Assembly: GCA_030263295.1 (NCBI GenBank)
Contig: SZOS01000042.1
Location: forward strand, 1 to 22,299
DNA: 22,299 nucleotides
Source: Dokdonella_A sp014338185
GTDB taxonomy: Bacteria > Pseudomonadota > Gammaproteobacteria > Xanthomonadales > Rhodanobacteraceae
Direction: 5' to 3'
The first letter of the stretch is position 1, and each line of letters opens with the position of its first letter. Below, in pieces: positions 1 to 7,628 of this stretch. Made by a program: the position numbers and the translations under genes. A model generated the notes under the pieces. The model saw only the letters and a program-made list of their open reading frames with translations, was not told where the DNA came from and made no database searches.

Positions 1-100
1 CGCGGCGCGGCGCGGCACTGGCCGCCCCGGCCCCGGCCGGCCCGGCCACGCGATCGCGGGCCTGCGACGCAGTTCGTTTTCCTGCGCCGGGTTTTTCCTC

Positions 101-106
101 TACACT
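101..106 (+). promoter_or_regulatory. Possible -10 box for the LysM gene
   Basis: TACACT lies 36 bases before the ATG at 143 and would give a leader of about 30 bases. No good -35 hexamer is visible; the T-rich stretch at 73-82 is the only AT-richer patch at about the right distance. A GGGGA (128-132) serves as a plausible ribosome binding site. The rest of 1-142 is GC-rich sequence in which I see no gene. Confidence 0.35.
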
Positions 107-142
107 GGGCAAAATCTTCGGGGAATCGGGGAATTGGCGGTC

Positions 143-1303
143 ATGCTTAAAAAACTGCTTGCAGTCTGTGCCGCAACGTTGTTCACGCTGACCGTGTACG
201 CGGCGACGGTCGAATGGAATGACCATGCGCCCGACCGCTACACGGTCAAGAAGGGCGACACCTTGTGGAGCATTTCCGCGCGCTTCCTCAAGCAACCATG
301 GCATTGGCCCGAGATCTGGCAGGACAACCCCAGGATCGCCAATCCGCACCTGATCTACCCGGGTGATGAACTGGTGCTGCGCGATGGCCATGTCGGCGTG
401 GGCGACTCGGGTCCGCACGTGCGCGCGAGCGGCGGCGAGGCGGCGATTGCGCCGATCCCGCTGTCGGCGCTCAAGCAGTGGCTCAAGAACACGCGCATCG
501 TCGGCGAGGACACGCTGCGCGATGCGCCGCATGTGGTCGGGCTGGAGGAAAACCGCCTGCGCAGCTCGCCGGGGCAGCTCATCTACGTGCGCGGCCTGAG
601 CGCGCAGCCGGGGACGCGGCTGGCGCTGGTGCGCCCGCTCGGCCGCTACTACGACTATCCGCCCGAGTCCGCGGGTGCGCCGCGCGAGGTGCATCGCCAG
701 GAAAAGGACGCATGGCACGATTCGCGTGGCCAGATCCTGTGGCGGCATGGTCCCAACGAATTCACTTTCCGCGGCAACACGCGCTTCCTCGGCTACGAGA
801 TGGTCGACTTCGGCGTGGCCCAGGTCACGCGCAGTGCCGCGGACGTGTCCTCGGCGCTGGTGACCTCGTCGGACTTCGAGGTGCGCGAGGGCGACTACCT
901 GCTGCCGCTGGATGACAAGCCCTACGACGACCATTACCTGCCGCATGCGCCCGATGCGGTGCCGGCCAACATGCGCGTGATCGCGTTCAGCGATGCGTTC
1001 AACGCGGTGGGCCCGCTGCAGGTGGTGGCGCTGTCGCGCGGCAGCGAGGACGGCATCGGCAACGGCCAGACCTTCGCCATCTACCAGGACGGCGCGACCG
1101 TGAAGGACCGCACCGACTATCCCGACTCCAGCATGCGCAAGTTCTTCCATCCCAAGGATGCCAAGGCCAAGCTGCCGCCCGAGTTCGTTGGCCACGTGAT
1201 GGTGTTCCGCACCTTCCAGCGCGTGAGCTACGGCCTGGTCATGGACGCGATCAAGCCGGTGCACATCGGCAACTTCCTGCACGATCCCGACAGCACGCCC
1301 TGA
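143..1303 (+). CDS. tsaP: LysM-domain protein, TsaP-like (type IV pilus secretin-associated)
   Basis: Exported protein of 386 aa expected to bind peptidoglycan in the periplasm. Residues 1-21 form a signal peptide (two lysines, a hydrophobic core, then Ala-Ala). Residues 32-80 are a LysM domain, recognisable from YTVKKGDTLWSISARF and the closing IYPGDEL. The remaining ~300 residues carry no motif I can name. The same architecture directly before dprA is known for the Pseudomonas protein PA0020, a homologue of gonococcal TsaP, which anchors the type IV pilus secretin PilQ to the wall through LysM plus a FlgT-like C-terminal domain. The TsaP assignment rests on architecture and position, as no pilus gene lies nearby. 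ATG 143 was preferred over the in-frame TTG at 134 because it starts the signal peptide cleanly and has GGGGA ten bases upstream. Confidence 0.75.
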   Translation: MLKKLLAVCAATLFTLTVYAATVEWNDHAPDRYTVKKGDTLWSISARFLKQPWHWPEIWQDNPRIANPHLIYPGDELVLRDGHVGVGDSGPHVRASGGEAAIAPIPLSALKQWLKNTRIVGEDTLRDAPHVVGLEENRLRSSPGQLIYVRGLSAQPGTRLALVRPLGRYYDYPPESAGAPREVHRQEKDAWHDSRGQILWRHGPNEFTFRGNTRFLGYEMVDFGVAQVTRSAADVSSALVTSSDFEVREGDYLLPLDDKPYDDHYLPHAPDAVPANMRVIAFSDAFNAVGPLQVVALSRGSEDGIGNGQTFAIYQDGATVKDRTDYPDSSMRKFFHPKDAKAKLPPEFVGHVMVFRTFQRVSYGLVMDAIKPVHIGNFLHDPDSTP

Positions 1304-1354
1304 GGCCCGCGGCTCGCGGGCACGCGCCCGGCCAGCGGCGGCGGCTGATTTCCT

Positions 1355-1384
1355 ACACGGCGCGAAGGCAACTTCGCGCCGTGT
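1355..1384 (+). terminator. Perfect 13-bp hairpin with GCAA tetraloop between tsaP and dprA
   Basis: ACACGGCGCGAAG (1355-1367) and CTTCGCGCCGTGT (1372-1384) are perfect inverted repeats around a GCAA loop, a GNRA-type tetraloop. There is no T-run after it, so it is not a textbook intrinsic terminator. It may nevertheless end or stabilise the tsaP mRNA. The right arm lies where the -35 region of the proposed dprA promoter would be, so it could also be a protein-binding palindrome. Confidence 0.5.
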
Positions 1385-1401
1385 CGCGTTGTGCGGCCGG
1401 C

Positions 1402-1407
1402 TAGACT
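1402..1407 (+). promoter_or_regulatory. -10 box of dprA, implying a leaderless mRNA
   Basis: TAGACT matches the -10 consensus at four of six positions and ends six bases before the dprA ATG at 1414. Transcription would then start at or next to the A of the start codon. There is no Shine-Dalgarno sequence before that ATG, which agrees with a leaderless message. The -35 region (about 1379-1384) is poor and overlaps the hairpin arm. Confidence 0.4.
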
Positions 1408-1413
1408 GCACGC

Positions 1414-2565
1414 ATGGACACTGCGGCCACCGCCTGGCTCGAAGCCTGGCTCATCCTGCTGCGCGCGCCGGGACTGGGGCCGGTCACGTTGCGCGAACTG
1501 CTGGCCGTGCATGGCGGCAGCGTCGCCGCGCTGGCCGCCGCGCGTGGCGGCGCGCACGAGCGCACGCGCAGCGCGGCCTGCCGCGACTGGCTGCGCGCAC
1601 CCGACCGGCGCCGCATCGACGAGGACCTGGCCTGGCTCGCGCAGGATGGCCATGCGCTGCTCACCTGCGACGGCGCCGGGTTTCCCGCGCTGCTCGACGA
1701 GATGCCGGGCGCGCCGGCCGCGCTGTTCGTGGCCGGTGATGCCGGCGCGCTGTGGCAACCGCAGGTCGCGATCGTGGGCAGCCGCAACGCCACGCCCGGT
1801 GGCGCCGCCAACGCCGAGGCTTTCGCGCGTGCGCTCGGCGCGGCCGGCTTTGCGATCACCAGCGGCTTGGCCGAGGGCATCGACACCGCGGCCCATGTCG
1901 GCGCGCTCGCGGTCGGCGCGAGCACGCTCGCGGTGCTCGGCACCGGCGCCGACCGCGTGTATCCCGCGCAGCAGGCGCAGCTGGCCGCGCGCATCGCCGC
2001 CGGAGGCGCACTGGTGAGCCAGTTCCCGCCGGGCACCGGCGCGCAGCAGGCGCATTTTCCGCAGCGCAACCGCGTGATCGCGGGGCTGTCGCTGGGCACG
2101 CTCGTGGTCGAGGCCGGCGTGCGCTCGGGCGCGCTCATCAGCGCGCGCCACGCCAGCGAGGCCGGGCGCGAGGTGTTCGCGTTGCCGGGCTCGATTCACA
2201 ACCCGCTCGCGCGCGGTTGCCACCAGCTGATCCGCGAGGGCGCCAAGCTGGTCGAGACCACGGCCGAGATCATCGACGAACTCGCGCCACTCGCGCGCCG
2301 GCTCGGCGCGAGCCTGCGCGAGCGCCTCGCCCCCGCGGCCAAGGACGCGCCAGCGGCACCACCGGCACGGCCCGCGAGCGCGCGCGATGGCGATCCCGAC
2401 TACGCGCGCCTGTACGCCGTGCTGGAACCTGATCCGCTCGACATCGACACGCTCGCCGCGCGCAGCGGCCTGGGCGTGGCGGCGCTGGCCTCGATGCTGC
2501 TCTTGCTCGAACTGGAAGGCGAAGTGGTGGCCGCGGTCGGTGGCTACGCGCGGCGCGTGCGCTGA
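1414..2565 (+). CDS. dprA: DNA-processing protein DprA
   Basis: Cytoplasmic protein of 383 aa that loads RecA onto incoming single-stranded DNA during natural transformation. The Rossmann-like DprA core is clear: VAIVGSRNAT (118-127), SGLAEGIDTAAH (150-161), VLGTGADRVYP (174-184), FPQRNRVIAGLS (215-226), and VEAGVRSGALISARHA through ALPGSI (232-261). An N-terminal helical segment (1-90) and a C-terminal winged-helix segment (about 325-383, after an Ala/Pro-rich linker) complete the usual architecture, and the length is normal. The ATG at 1414 is preceded by a -10-like TAGACT and no ribosome binding site. dprA beside a LysM gene and upstream of topA/tsaC is a common gamma-proteobacterial order, but here other genes lie between dprA and topA. 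Confidence 0.95.
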   Translation: MDTAATAWLEAWLILLRAPGLGPVTLRELLAVHGGSVAALAAARGGAHERTRSAACRDWLRAPDRRRIDEDLAWLAQDGHALLTCDGAGFPALLDEMPGAPAALFVAGDAGALWQPQVAIVGSRNATPGGAANAEAFARALGAAGFAITSGLAEGIDTAAHVGALAVGASTLAVLGTGADRVYPAQQAQLAARIAAGGALVSQFPPGTGAQQAHFPQRNRVIAGLSLGTLVVEAGVRSGALISARHASEAGREVFALPGSIHNPLARGCHQLIREGAKLVETTAEIIDELAPLARRLGASLRERLAPAAKDAPAAPPARPASARDGDPDYARLYAVLEPDPLDIDTLAARSGLGVAALASMLLLLELEGEVVAAVGGYARRVR

Positions 2566-2635
2566 CGCCACGAACCCACGCCGCCGTACATCGGCTTGGT
2601 TGCAGGCGCGCCCGGGATCACGATACTTGGGCACG

Positions 2636-2658
2636 GGTCACGGAAGAGCAGGTCACGG
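2636..2658 (+). repeat. Two GGTCACGG direct repeats, 15 bp apart
   Basis: GGTCACGG occurs at 2636-2643 and 2651-2658, with a looser GGATCACGA at 2615-2623. They lie in the 236-bp gap between dprA and the winged-helix regulator gene. They could be binding sites for that regulator, since OmpR-type winged helices bind tandem direct repeats, but nothing else supports this. I see no gene in this gap. Confidence 0.25.
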
Positions 2659-2801
2659 CAGTGCACGCTGGTCGCCACCGGCACCGATGAGAGCCAGGCT
2701 TCGTGCTCCTTGAACCAGCCAACACCGCATGTCGCCGCCGGAGCGAGGGATGGATTGCAAGCGGCTCGCGGCAGGTGCGGTCGCCAGGTCAGGGTTGAGG
2801 C

Positions 2802-5318
2802 ATGCAATACCGATTCGGCAGTTTCCAGGTGAACCCGGGTGCGCGCCTGCTGCAACGGGAGTCGGTCCAGCTGAACGTCTCGCGCAAGGTGTTCGACTGC
2901 CTGGTCTACCTCATCGAACACCGCGATCGTGCGCTCGGACGTGATGAGCTGGCCCGCGCGCTGTGGAAGCACGACAGCGTTTCGGACAACCAGCTCGCGC
3001 AAGTCGTCGCGGCCGTGCGCCGGCTCGTGGACGACGATGGCACGCAGCAGCAACTGGTGCGCACGGTGCCCGGCTTCGGCTACCACTGGATCGGAGCGGT
3101 CCAAGCCTGCGACGCAGGCGCGGCCGGACACGCCGCTGGCGTGCCGGCGAGCACCGTCGGTGCCGACGCTGCAGAACCAGCCCGCGAGACGGACGCCAGC
3201 ACCGATGAGGCCGCGCCCAGTGCACCCGCAGCGGCACGCGAATCCGCACCCGCCACGACCTTGCCGCCGCCGCAGGCCACACCCGCGGCGGCGCCACCGC
3301 GTCCGCAGTGGCTGGCGCTGGCCACGCTGCTGGTACTGCTGCTCGTGCTGGCCGGCGTGTGGCGGCAGGCGCGGGTCGACGACACGGCGCCGGCCGCGCC
3401 CGCTGCGACGGCGCCGACTGCGGCGCAGGTGTGGGTGTTGCCGGCGGCGTTGCCGGACGATTCCGAAGCCTGGGCGCGCGTGGGCCTGATGGCTCTCGTC
3501 GGCGAAGGCCTGCGACGCACCGGTGCGGTGGTGGTGCCGGTGGAGAAGGCGCTCGCGCGCTTCCGCGAGCCGGTGACGAGCGAGCGCCTGCCGCAGCTGC
3601 GATCCGAACTGGACGCCGCCCTCGTGATCGCGCCGCGCGTGCACCGGCTCGGTGAGAACTGGGTCGTCGAACTGGCCGCGGCTTCACGCGCATACGGCAA
3701 CGTGCGCGTGGACGCCAACGCGAGCGACCTCACCGCGGCGGCGCGCATCGCGGTATCGCGGCTCAACCAGCGCCTGCAACGCGCGGGCACCGGCCTGGAC
3801 GGGTCGATCGACGAAACCTTCGACCTGATCGAGCAGGCGATCCGTGCGCGCGACTTCGAAGGCGCCCTGCTGCAACTCTCGCGCCTGCCGGCAGCGGCAC
3901 GCGAACTGCCGCAAGCTGGCATCCTGGAAGCGCGGCTGGACCTGGAAAAGGGCCGTTACAGCGCGGCGCGCGACAAGGCCCAATTCTGGATCGAGGAACT
4001 CGACCGCAACACCCAACCCGTTCCACTCGCGCGCGCACTGCTGCTCAAGGCCACCGCGATGCGCCAGTTGAGCCAGCCGGGCTGGACTCCGCTGGTGGAC
4101 GAGGCGCTGGCGCTGCTGCAGACTGCCGATTCACCGCGTGACCTGGCGATCGCCACTCAGTTCCGCGGCATCGCCGCGATCCTCGCCAACCGACAAACCG
4201 ACGCGGCGCGTGACCTCGCGCGCGCACGCGAGCTGTTCGTGGCCAGCGGCGATGAGCTCAGGGCCGCGGGGGTGACCAGCACCATGGCACAGCAGGCCGA
4301 GCTGCAGGGCCGGCACATGGAAGCGATCACGCTGCTGGAACAAAGCAACCAGGTGTTGAACGCCTATGGCGCGGTGGGTCCGCTGCTCATCAACGCGCGC
4401 TGGGCCGCCTACGTCTACCTCAACCTCGCGCGCTGGGATGACGCGTTGCGCATCACCGGCCAGATGCAGCCGTTGCTGCAGGCCGGCGGCGGCGCCAGCA
4501 GCTATGAGCAGTTCAGCTACCTGCGCATCCGCAGCCATGCACTGCTCGAGCTGGGACGGCTCAAGGAAGCCGAAGCCTTGCTCGACGAGCAGACGCATCT
4601 GGTACAGCGGGAGATGTCCGACAATCCATCCGGCGATGGCAATCTGGTGGAACGCGCCGAAATGTTCCGGCAGCGTGCACGGATGCGGATGATGCAGGGC
4701 CGGTGGCAGGAAGCGCGTGCGGCCGCCGCGCGCGGCTTCGAACTGATCGGCAAGGTCAGGGGCGCCAACGACTCGTTCCTGCATCGTGACGATGTCGAGG
4801 CGCTGCTGTGGCTGCTGATCCAGGCGCAGGCTGGCGAGGCGCCCTGGAGCCCACAGGCGCCCGCCCTGCACCTCGAGCCGGACCAGATCCGGCTCCTGCG
4901 TGCCGCCGAACATGACGATGGCATCCTCGCCCGCGCCTACTGGCATGCGCGGCACGGCGATGACGCGGCCGCGGAAGCCGACTATCGCGCGGTGCTGGCG
5001 ATGGAACGCACGCGGGTCAGCCCCAACGACCTGCTCGTCGCCGCGCGCACCTACATGCAGTTCCTGTTGTCGCGCGGGCGCATCGCCGACGCATCGCGGC
5101 AACTCGACCAGCTCGAGGCCAATGCGCCAGGGGTCGTCGAGCGCGACTATGACGGGGCCCTGACCACGCTGCGCGTGCGCCTCGCCGAAGGCGACGCCCA
5201 ACGCACGCAGGCCGCCGCGCGCCGCGTACTGGCGCTGATCGGTGAACGCGAGCCACCCGCCGACCTGCGCGAGGTCCTCGAGTCCGCCGCGGCGGTACCT
5301 TCCGCGCCACCCGGCTGA
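2802..5318 (+). CDS. Membrane-anchored winged-helix regulator with TPR-rich C-terminal half (CadC/ToxR topology)
   Basis: One-component transcriptional regulator of 838 aa. Residues 1-100 are an OmpR/PhoB-type winged helix: VSRKVFDCLVYLIEHRDRAL, then NQLAQVVAAVRRLVDDD (recognition helix area) and VRTVPGFGYHWIG (wing). A Pro/Ala/Thr-rich linker follows (101-168), then a single transmembrane segment (169-188, LALATLLVLLLVLAGVW) with positive residues after it. The remaining ~640 residues are helical and Ala/Leu/Arg-rich with repeated A..L..A-type helix pairs from about 330 onward, typical of degenerate TPR arrays, and would be extracytoplasmic if the topology is like CadC or ToxR. The DNA-binding domain would act from the membrane. 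Start ATG 2802 has AGGG about eight bases upstream and begins exactly at the winged-helix fold. The signal and target genes are unknown; the downstream exported peptidase gene is a candidate target. Confidence 0.8.
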   Translation: MQYRFGSFQVNPGARLLQRESVQLNVSRKVFDCLVYLIEHRDRALGRDELARALWKHDSVSDNQLAQVVAAVRRLVDDDGTQQQLVRTVPGFGYHWIGAVQACDAGAAGHAAGVPASTVGADAAEPARETDASTDEAAPSAPAAARESAPATTLPPPQATPAAAPPRPQWLALATLLVLLLVLAGVWRQARVDDTAPAAPAATAPTAAQVWVLPAALPDDSEAWARVGLMALVGEGLRRTGAVVVPVEKALARFREPVTSERLPQLRSELDAALVIAPRVHRLGENWVVELAAASRAYGNVRVDANASDLTAAARIAVSRLNQRLQRAGTGLDGSIDETFDLIEQAIRARDFEGALLQLSRLPAAARELPQAGILEARLDLEKGRYSAARDKAQFWIEELDRNTQPVPLARALLLKATAMRQLSQPGWTPLVDEALALLQTADSPRDLAIATQFRGIAAILANRQTDAARDLARARELFVASGDELRAAGVTSTMAQQAELQGRHMEAITLLEQSNQVLNAYGAVGPLLINARWAAYVYLNLARWDDALRITGQMQPLLQAGGGASSYEQFSYLRIRSHALLELGRLKEAEALLDEQTHLVQREMSDNPSGDGNLVERAEMFRQRARMRMMQGRWQEARAAAARGFELIGKVRGANDSFLHRDDVEALLWLLIQAQAGEAPWSPQAPALHLEPDQIRLLRAAEHDDGILARAYWHARHGDDAAAEADYRAVLAMERTRVSPNDLLVAARTYMQFLLSRGRIADASRQLDQLEANAPGVVERDYDGALTTLRVRLAEGDAQRTQAAARRVLALIGEREPPADLREVLESAAAVPSAPPG

Positions 5319-5334
5319 GCCGGCTCGACGCCGG
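5311..5334 (+). terminator. Small overlapping hairpins at the stop codon of the TPR regulator gene
   Basis: CCGGC (5311-5315) can pair with GCCGG (5319-5323), placing the TGA stop in the loop. Alternatively CCGGC (5320-5324) pairs with GCCGG (5330-5334). No T-run follows, so this is only a weak terminator candidate. Confidence 0.25.
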
Positions 5335-5754
5335 ACACGGGCATCGACCACCCTCGCGCCGGCAGCAGCGGGCCGTGAGCGACCGCCGCGGCGGGGCCTC
5401 CGTCCCGACGCGTCCCACGGGCCGGGGTCTGGCGCCAGAGGCGTGTCCCGAGTCCGCCGCCGACCGCGCCCCTAACCCGGTCACGGCACGCGATGCCCTT
5501 TGCAATCAGCAGCTTGCGCACACAGCGTGCAGACCCGCGCACCTCGCGGGTCACGACCGTGGCCGCCGACGGGCGGGGCACGGATGCGCAGCGTCATCGA
5601 TTCATCATCACATCCACCCCATTCCCACACCGGATCGGCACGACACCCGGCATGCCCCGGCGCACCGTCGGCCGGGCCGGGGTGCGTTGCGACCATCGGT
5701 TGATGCCCCGGGCGACACCGAAACGTCATTCAACGTCAACAAGTGAGGGAGACC
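5319..5754. other. 436-bp intergenic region without a recognisable gene
   Basis: No open frame here looks like a protein. It contains the small hairpins at its left end, a 12-bp GC palindrome (5383-5394), and a less GC-rich patch around 5585-5640 that could hold a promoter for the peptidase gene. I cannot point to a convincing -35/-10 pair. The right end carries a good ribosome binding site, GAGGGAG (5745-5751), before the ATG at 5755. Confidence 0.5.
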
Positions 5755-6936
5755 ATGAACAAGTTAGCCACACTGGCCGTCGCGATCGCGCTGAGCCTGT
5801 CCGGTTCGCTGTACGCGGGCGAACATCACGAGGCCGATCATTCACACGACCACGCGACCGCCGATGCCAAGGCCGTACCCGATCCGCTGGCTCAGTCCGG
5901 CGCGCTCGACAGCGACGACCATGCCTGGCTCGCCGCCGGCAGCATCGACGCGGCATCGTCCGAGGTGGCCTTGGCCGCCGAGGCACTGGCCGACCAGCTC
6001 ACCGACGAGGAAAGCATCATCGAGATCCAGCGCGACGCGGACGACAAGGCCTGGGCCGTGGTGCTGGGTGGCTACTGCGACACCGAATCCAGCTGCGTCC
6101 AGTACACGCGCATGCTGAGCCTGGACGAGCCAGAATCCGCAGCGGGTGCGACCAAGCAGGCCAGCCAGGCGCAGGACATGAAGCTGGTCATCGCGCCGAC
6201 GGCACTGCCGGCGCTGCACATGGCCAACGTGGTCATCCAGGCGCAGGTCGAACCGTTCCGCGGCAACCAGTCCGGCCTCGCCGGTGACGCGGACGTGCGC
6301 CGCGTGCAGCAGGGGCTCAATGCCAAGGGCATCAGCACGACGGTCGATGGCTGGTACGGCAACGGCACCACGTCCGCCTACGCAAGGTGGCAGCGTCGCC
6401 TGGGTTACACCGGCCTCGACGCCACCGGCATTCCCGGCCCCTCGTCGCTGGCGGCCTTGGGCCAGAACCGCTTCGTGCTCACCCACAAGATCAACGTCGG
6501 GTCGCGCACCACGTTCTCCGGCAAGCGGGTCAACCAGCGCACCCGCGCGATGCTGCGCGAGGCACAGCGCCTGTTCGGGCGCACCATCACCCTGACGCAG
6601 GGCTCGTACAACCCGGGCGGCGTTGGCGCGTCGGGCGGCACGCACGATGGCGGCGGCGCGGTGGACATCAGCGTGTCCTCGCTGAGTCAAACCCAGCGCT
6701 GGCAGCTGGTGCGGGCACTGCGCAAGGTCGGCTTTGCCGCGTGGTATCGCACTCCGTCGCAAGGACCGTGGTCCTCGCACATCCACGCCATCGCGGTGGG
6801 CGACACCGACATGTCGCTGTCCGCGCGCAACCAGGTGGCCGACTACTACGTCGGCAGGAATGGCCTGGCATCGCATGCGCCGGACAATACGCCGACGGCA
6901 TACCGCGTGCCGTTCACGTGGTGGGAAAAGTACTGA
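5755..6936 (+). CDS. Exported peptidoglycan-binding, M15/LAS-type zinc peptidase-like protein
   Basis: Protein of 393 aa. Residues 1-21 are a signal peptide ending LYAG, and a His/Asp-rich stretch follows directly (HHEADHSHDH, 24-33). Residues about 163-228 are a PG_binding_1 domain (VRRVQQGLNAKG, VDGWYGNGTTSAYARWQ). Residues about 235-375 resemble a D-Ala-D-Ala carboxypeptidase/LAS metallopeptidase fold: GTHDGGGAVDI supplies His287 and Asp294 and SHIHAI supplies His332/His334, matching the H-x6-D...H-x-H zinc pattern. It probably cleaves or binds wall peptides outside the inner membrane. The combination GGVGASGGTHDGGGAVDI plus a later GRNGLA reminds me of secreted actinobacterial peptidoglycan-binding proteins, suggesting acquisition by transfer (recollection, not a search). 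A GTG at 5743 is in frame but overlaps the ribosome binding site, so ATG 5755 is the start. Confidence 0.75.
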   Translation: MNKLATLAVAIALSLSGSLYAGEHHEADHSHDHATADAKAVPDPLAQSGALDSDDHAWLAAGSIDAASSEVALAAEALADQLTDEESIIEIQRDADDKAWAVVLGGYCDTESSCVQYTRMLSLDEPESAAGATKQASQAQDMKLVIAPTALPALHMANVVIQAQVEPFRGNQSGLAGDADVRRVQQGLNAKGISTTVDGWYGNGTTSAYARWQRRLGYTGLDATGIPGPSSLAALGQNRFVLTHKINVGSRTTFSGKRVNQRTRAMLREAQRLFGRTITLTQGSYNPGGVGASGGTHDGGGAVDISVSSLSQTQRWQLVRALRKVGFAAWYRTPSQGPWSSHIHAIAVGDTDMSLSARNQVADYYVGRNGLASHAPDNTPTAYRVPFTWWEKY

Positions 6937-6947
6937 GCCCGCGGGTT

Positions 6948-6967
6948 CCCGGCGCTCGCAAGCCGGG
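6948..6967 (+). terminator. Short hairpin after the peptidase gene
   Basis: CCCGGC (6948-6953) pairs with GCCGGG (6962-6967) around an eight-base loop, eleven bases after the stop codon. The position suits a terminator but no T-run follows. Confidence 0.3.
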
Positions 6968-7020
6968 TCAGGGCTGATTGGAGGCGCGGCGGTCCGGCCT
7001 CGGGCTGCCGCGCGCAAGGC

Positions 7021-7050
7021 GGAGAATTGCGTGGGGGAGCGCAATCCTCC
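7021..7050. repeat. Imperfect 11-bp inverted repeat
   Basis: GGAGAATTGCG (7021-7031) and CGCAATCCTCC (7040-7050) pair with one A/C mismatch around TGGGGGAG. The loop is G-rich on the plus strand and C-rich (CTCCCCCA) on the minus strand. It belongs to the hairpin cluster upstream of topA. Confidence 0.45.
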
Positions 7051-7107
7051 GCAGACGCTTCGAGCCCGTGACGTTGAGGCCCGAAGACCGGCCAGGGACG
7101 ACCGCAG

Positions 7108-7137
7108 GCGAAGCAGGCACGCAGGTGCCTGCTTCGC
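7108..7137. terminator. Perfect 13-bp hairpin upstream of topA
   Basis: GCGAAGCAGGCAC (7108-7120) and GTGCCTGCTTCGC (7125-7137) are perfectly complementary around GCAG. A pyrimidine-rich TCTCTGTC follows on the plus strand, so it could terminate transcripts from the peptidase gene, although it lies about 170 bp after that stop codon. Arm length and loop size match the hairpin between tsaP and dprA. Confidence 0.45.
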
Positions 7138-7526
7138 TCTCTGTCGGGAGGGTCCACCCGCCGCCATGCCGGGTGGGTTCGGCGTCGTGCGGGGCGGCGC
7201 TCGCCACCCGGTGACGGCACGACGCGCAATGGCTCGGCGCAAGCATGCGCCGGGATGCACCGCACGCTGCCTGCACAGTGCGCACCCGCACCGCGATGGC
7301 GGTGCCATGCGCCAGCGCGGGGATCGCTCCGGTCGCGGGCACGCATCGGATCCAATCGACCAGGCACCTGACTGCGGGGCACCCCGCCCGCCGCAGCCGC
7401 CTGACTGTGGATGCGCCGCGAGCCGGCGTCCGAAGGGGCTTGCGCCAGCCATTTCCACCCCAATCCACGGTGGGCCGCGCGTGGCCGCATCGCCCCGCGC
7501 GGCGGTGCCGCCCGCCGCGGTCCGGC

Positions 7527-7557
7527 TTGACAGCGCGGCACGTGGCGTGTTTCCACT
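7527..7557 (+). promoter_or_regulatory. Probable topA promoter
   Basis: A perfect -35 consensus TTGACA lies at 7527-7532. The -10 is less clear: TCCACT (7552-7557, 19-bp spacing, three of six matches) is the best I see, in the AT-richer patch TTTCCACTAGAAAAGAG. The leader of about 65-70 bases would contain a GCCCGC/GCGGGC hairpin (7593-7608) just before the ribosome binding site AGGA (7619-7622). Confidence 0.45.
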
Positions 7558-7628
7558 AGAAAAGAGTTTTCGCTGCATCGCAGCAAGACGCTGCCCGCAG
7601 CCGCGGGCGGACGCCTCCAGGACAGCGC

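Larger units (their letters stand above)
6937..7628. other. 692-bp non-coding region before topA with several hairpins
   Basis: No frame in this stretch looks like a protein, and I find no tRNA and no trace of smg (DUF494), which often lies here in relatives. It contains four inverted repeats: 6948-6967 (6-bp stem), 7021-7050 (11-bp stem, one mismatch), 7108-7137 (13-bp perfect stem) and 7154-7176 (7-bp stem). The topA promoter box follows at 7527. The clustered hairpins could be a dispersed intergenic repeat, a termination zone or an unrecognised RNA. Confidence 0.5.

Noticed and set aside
6937..7526. A possible tRNA or smg remnant in the gap before topA
   Set aside because: No T-loop GTTCGANTC, cloverleaf or CCA end was found, and no frame resembles DUF494.
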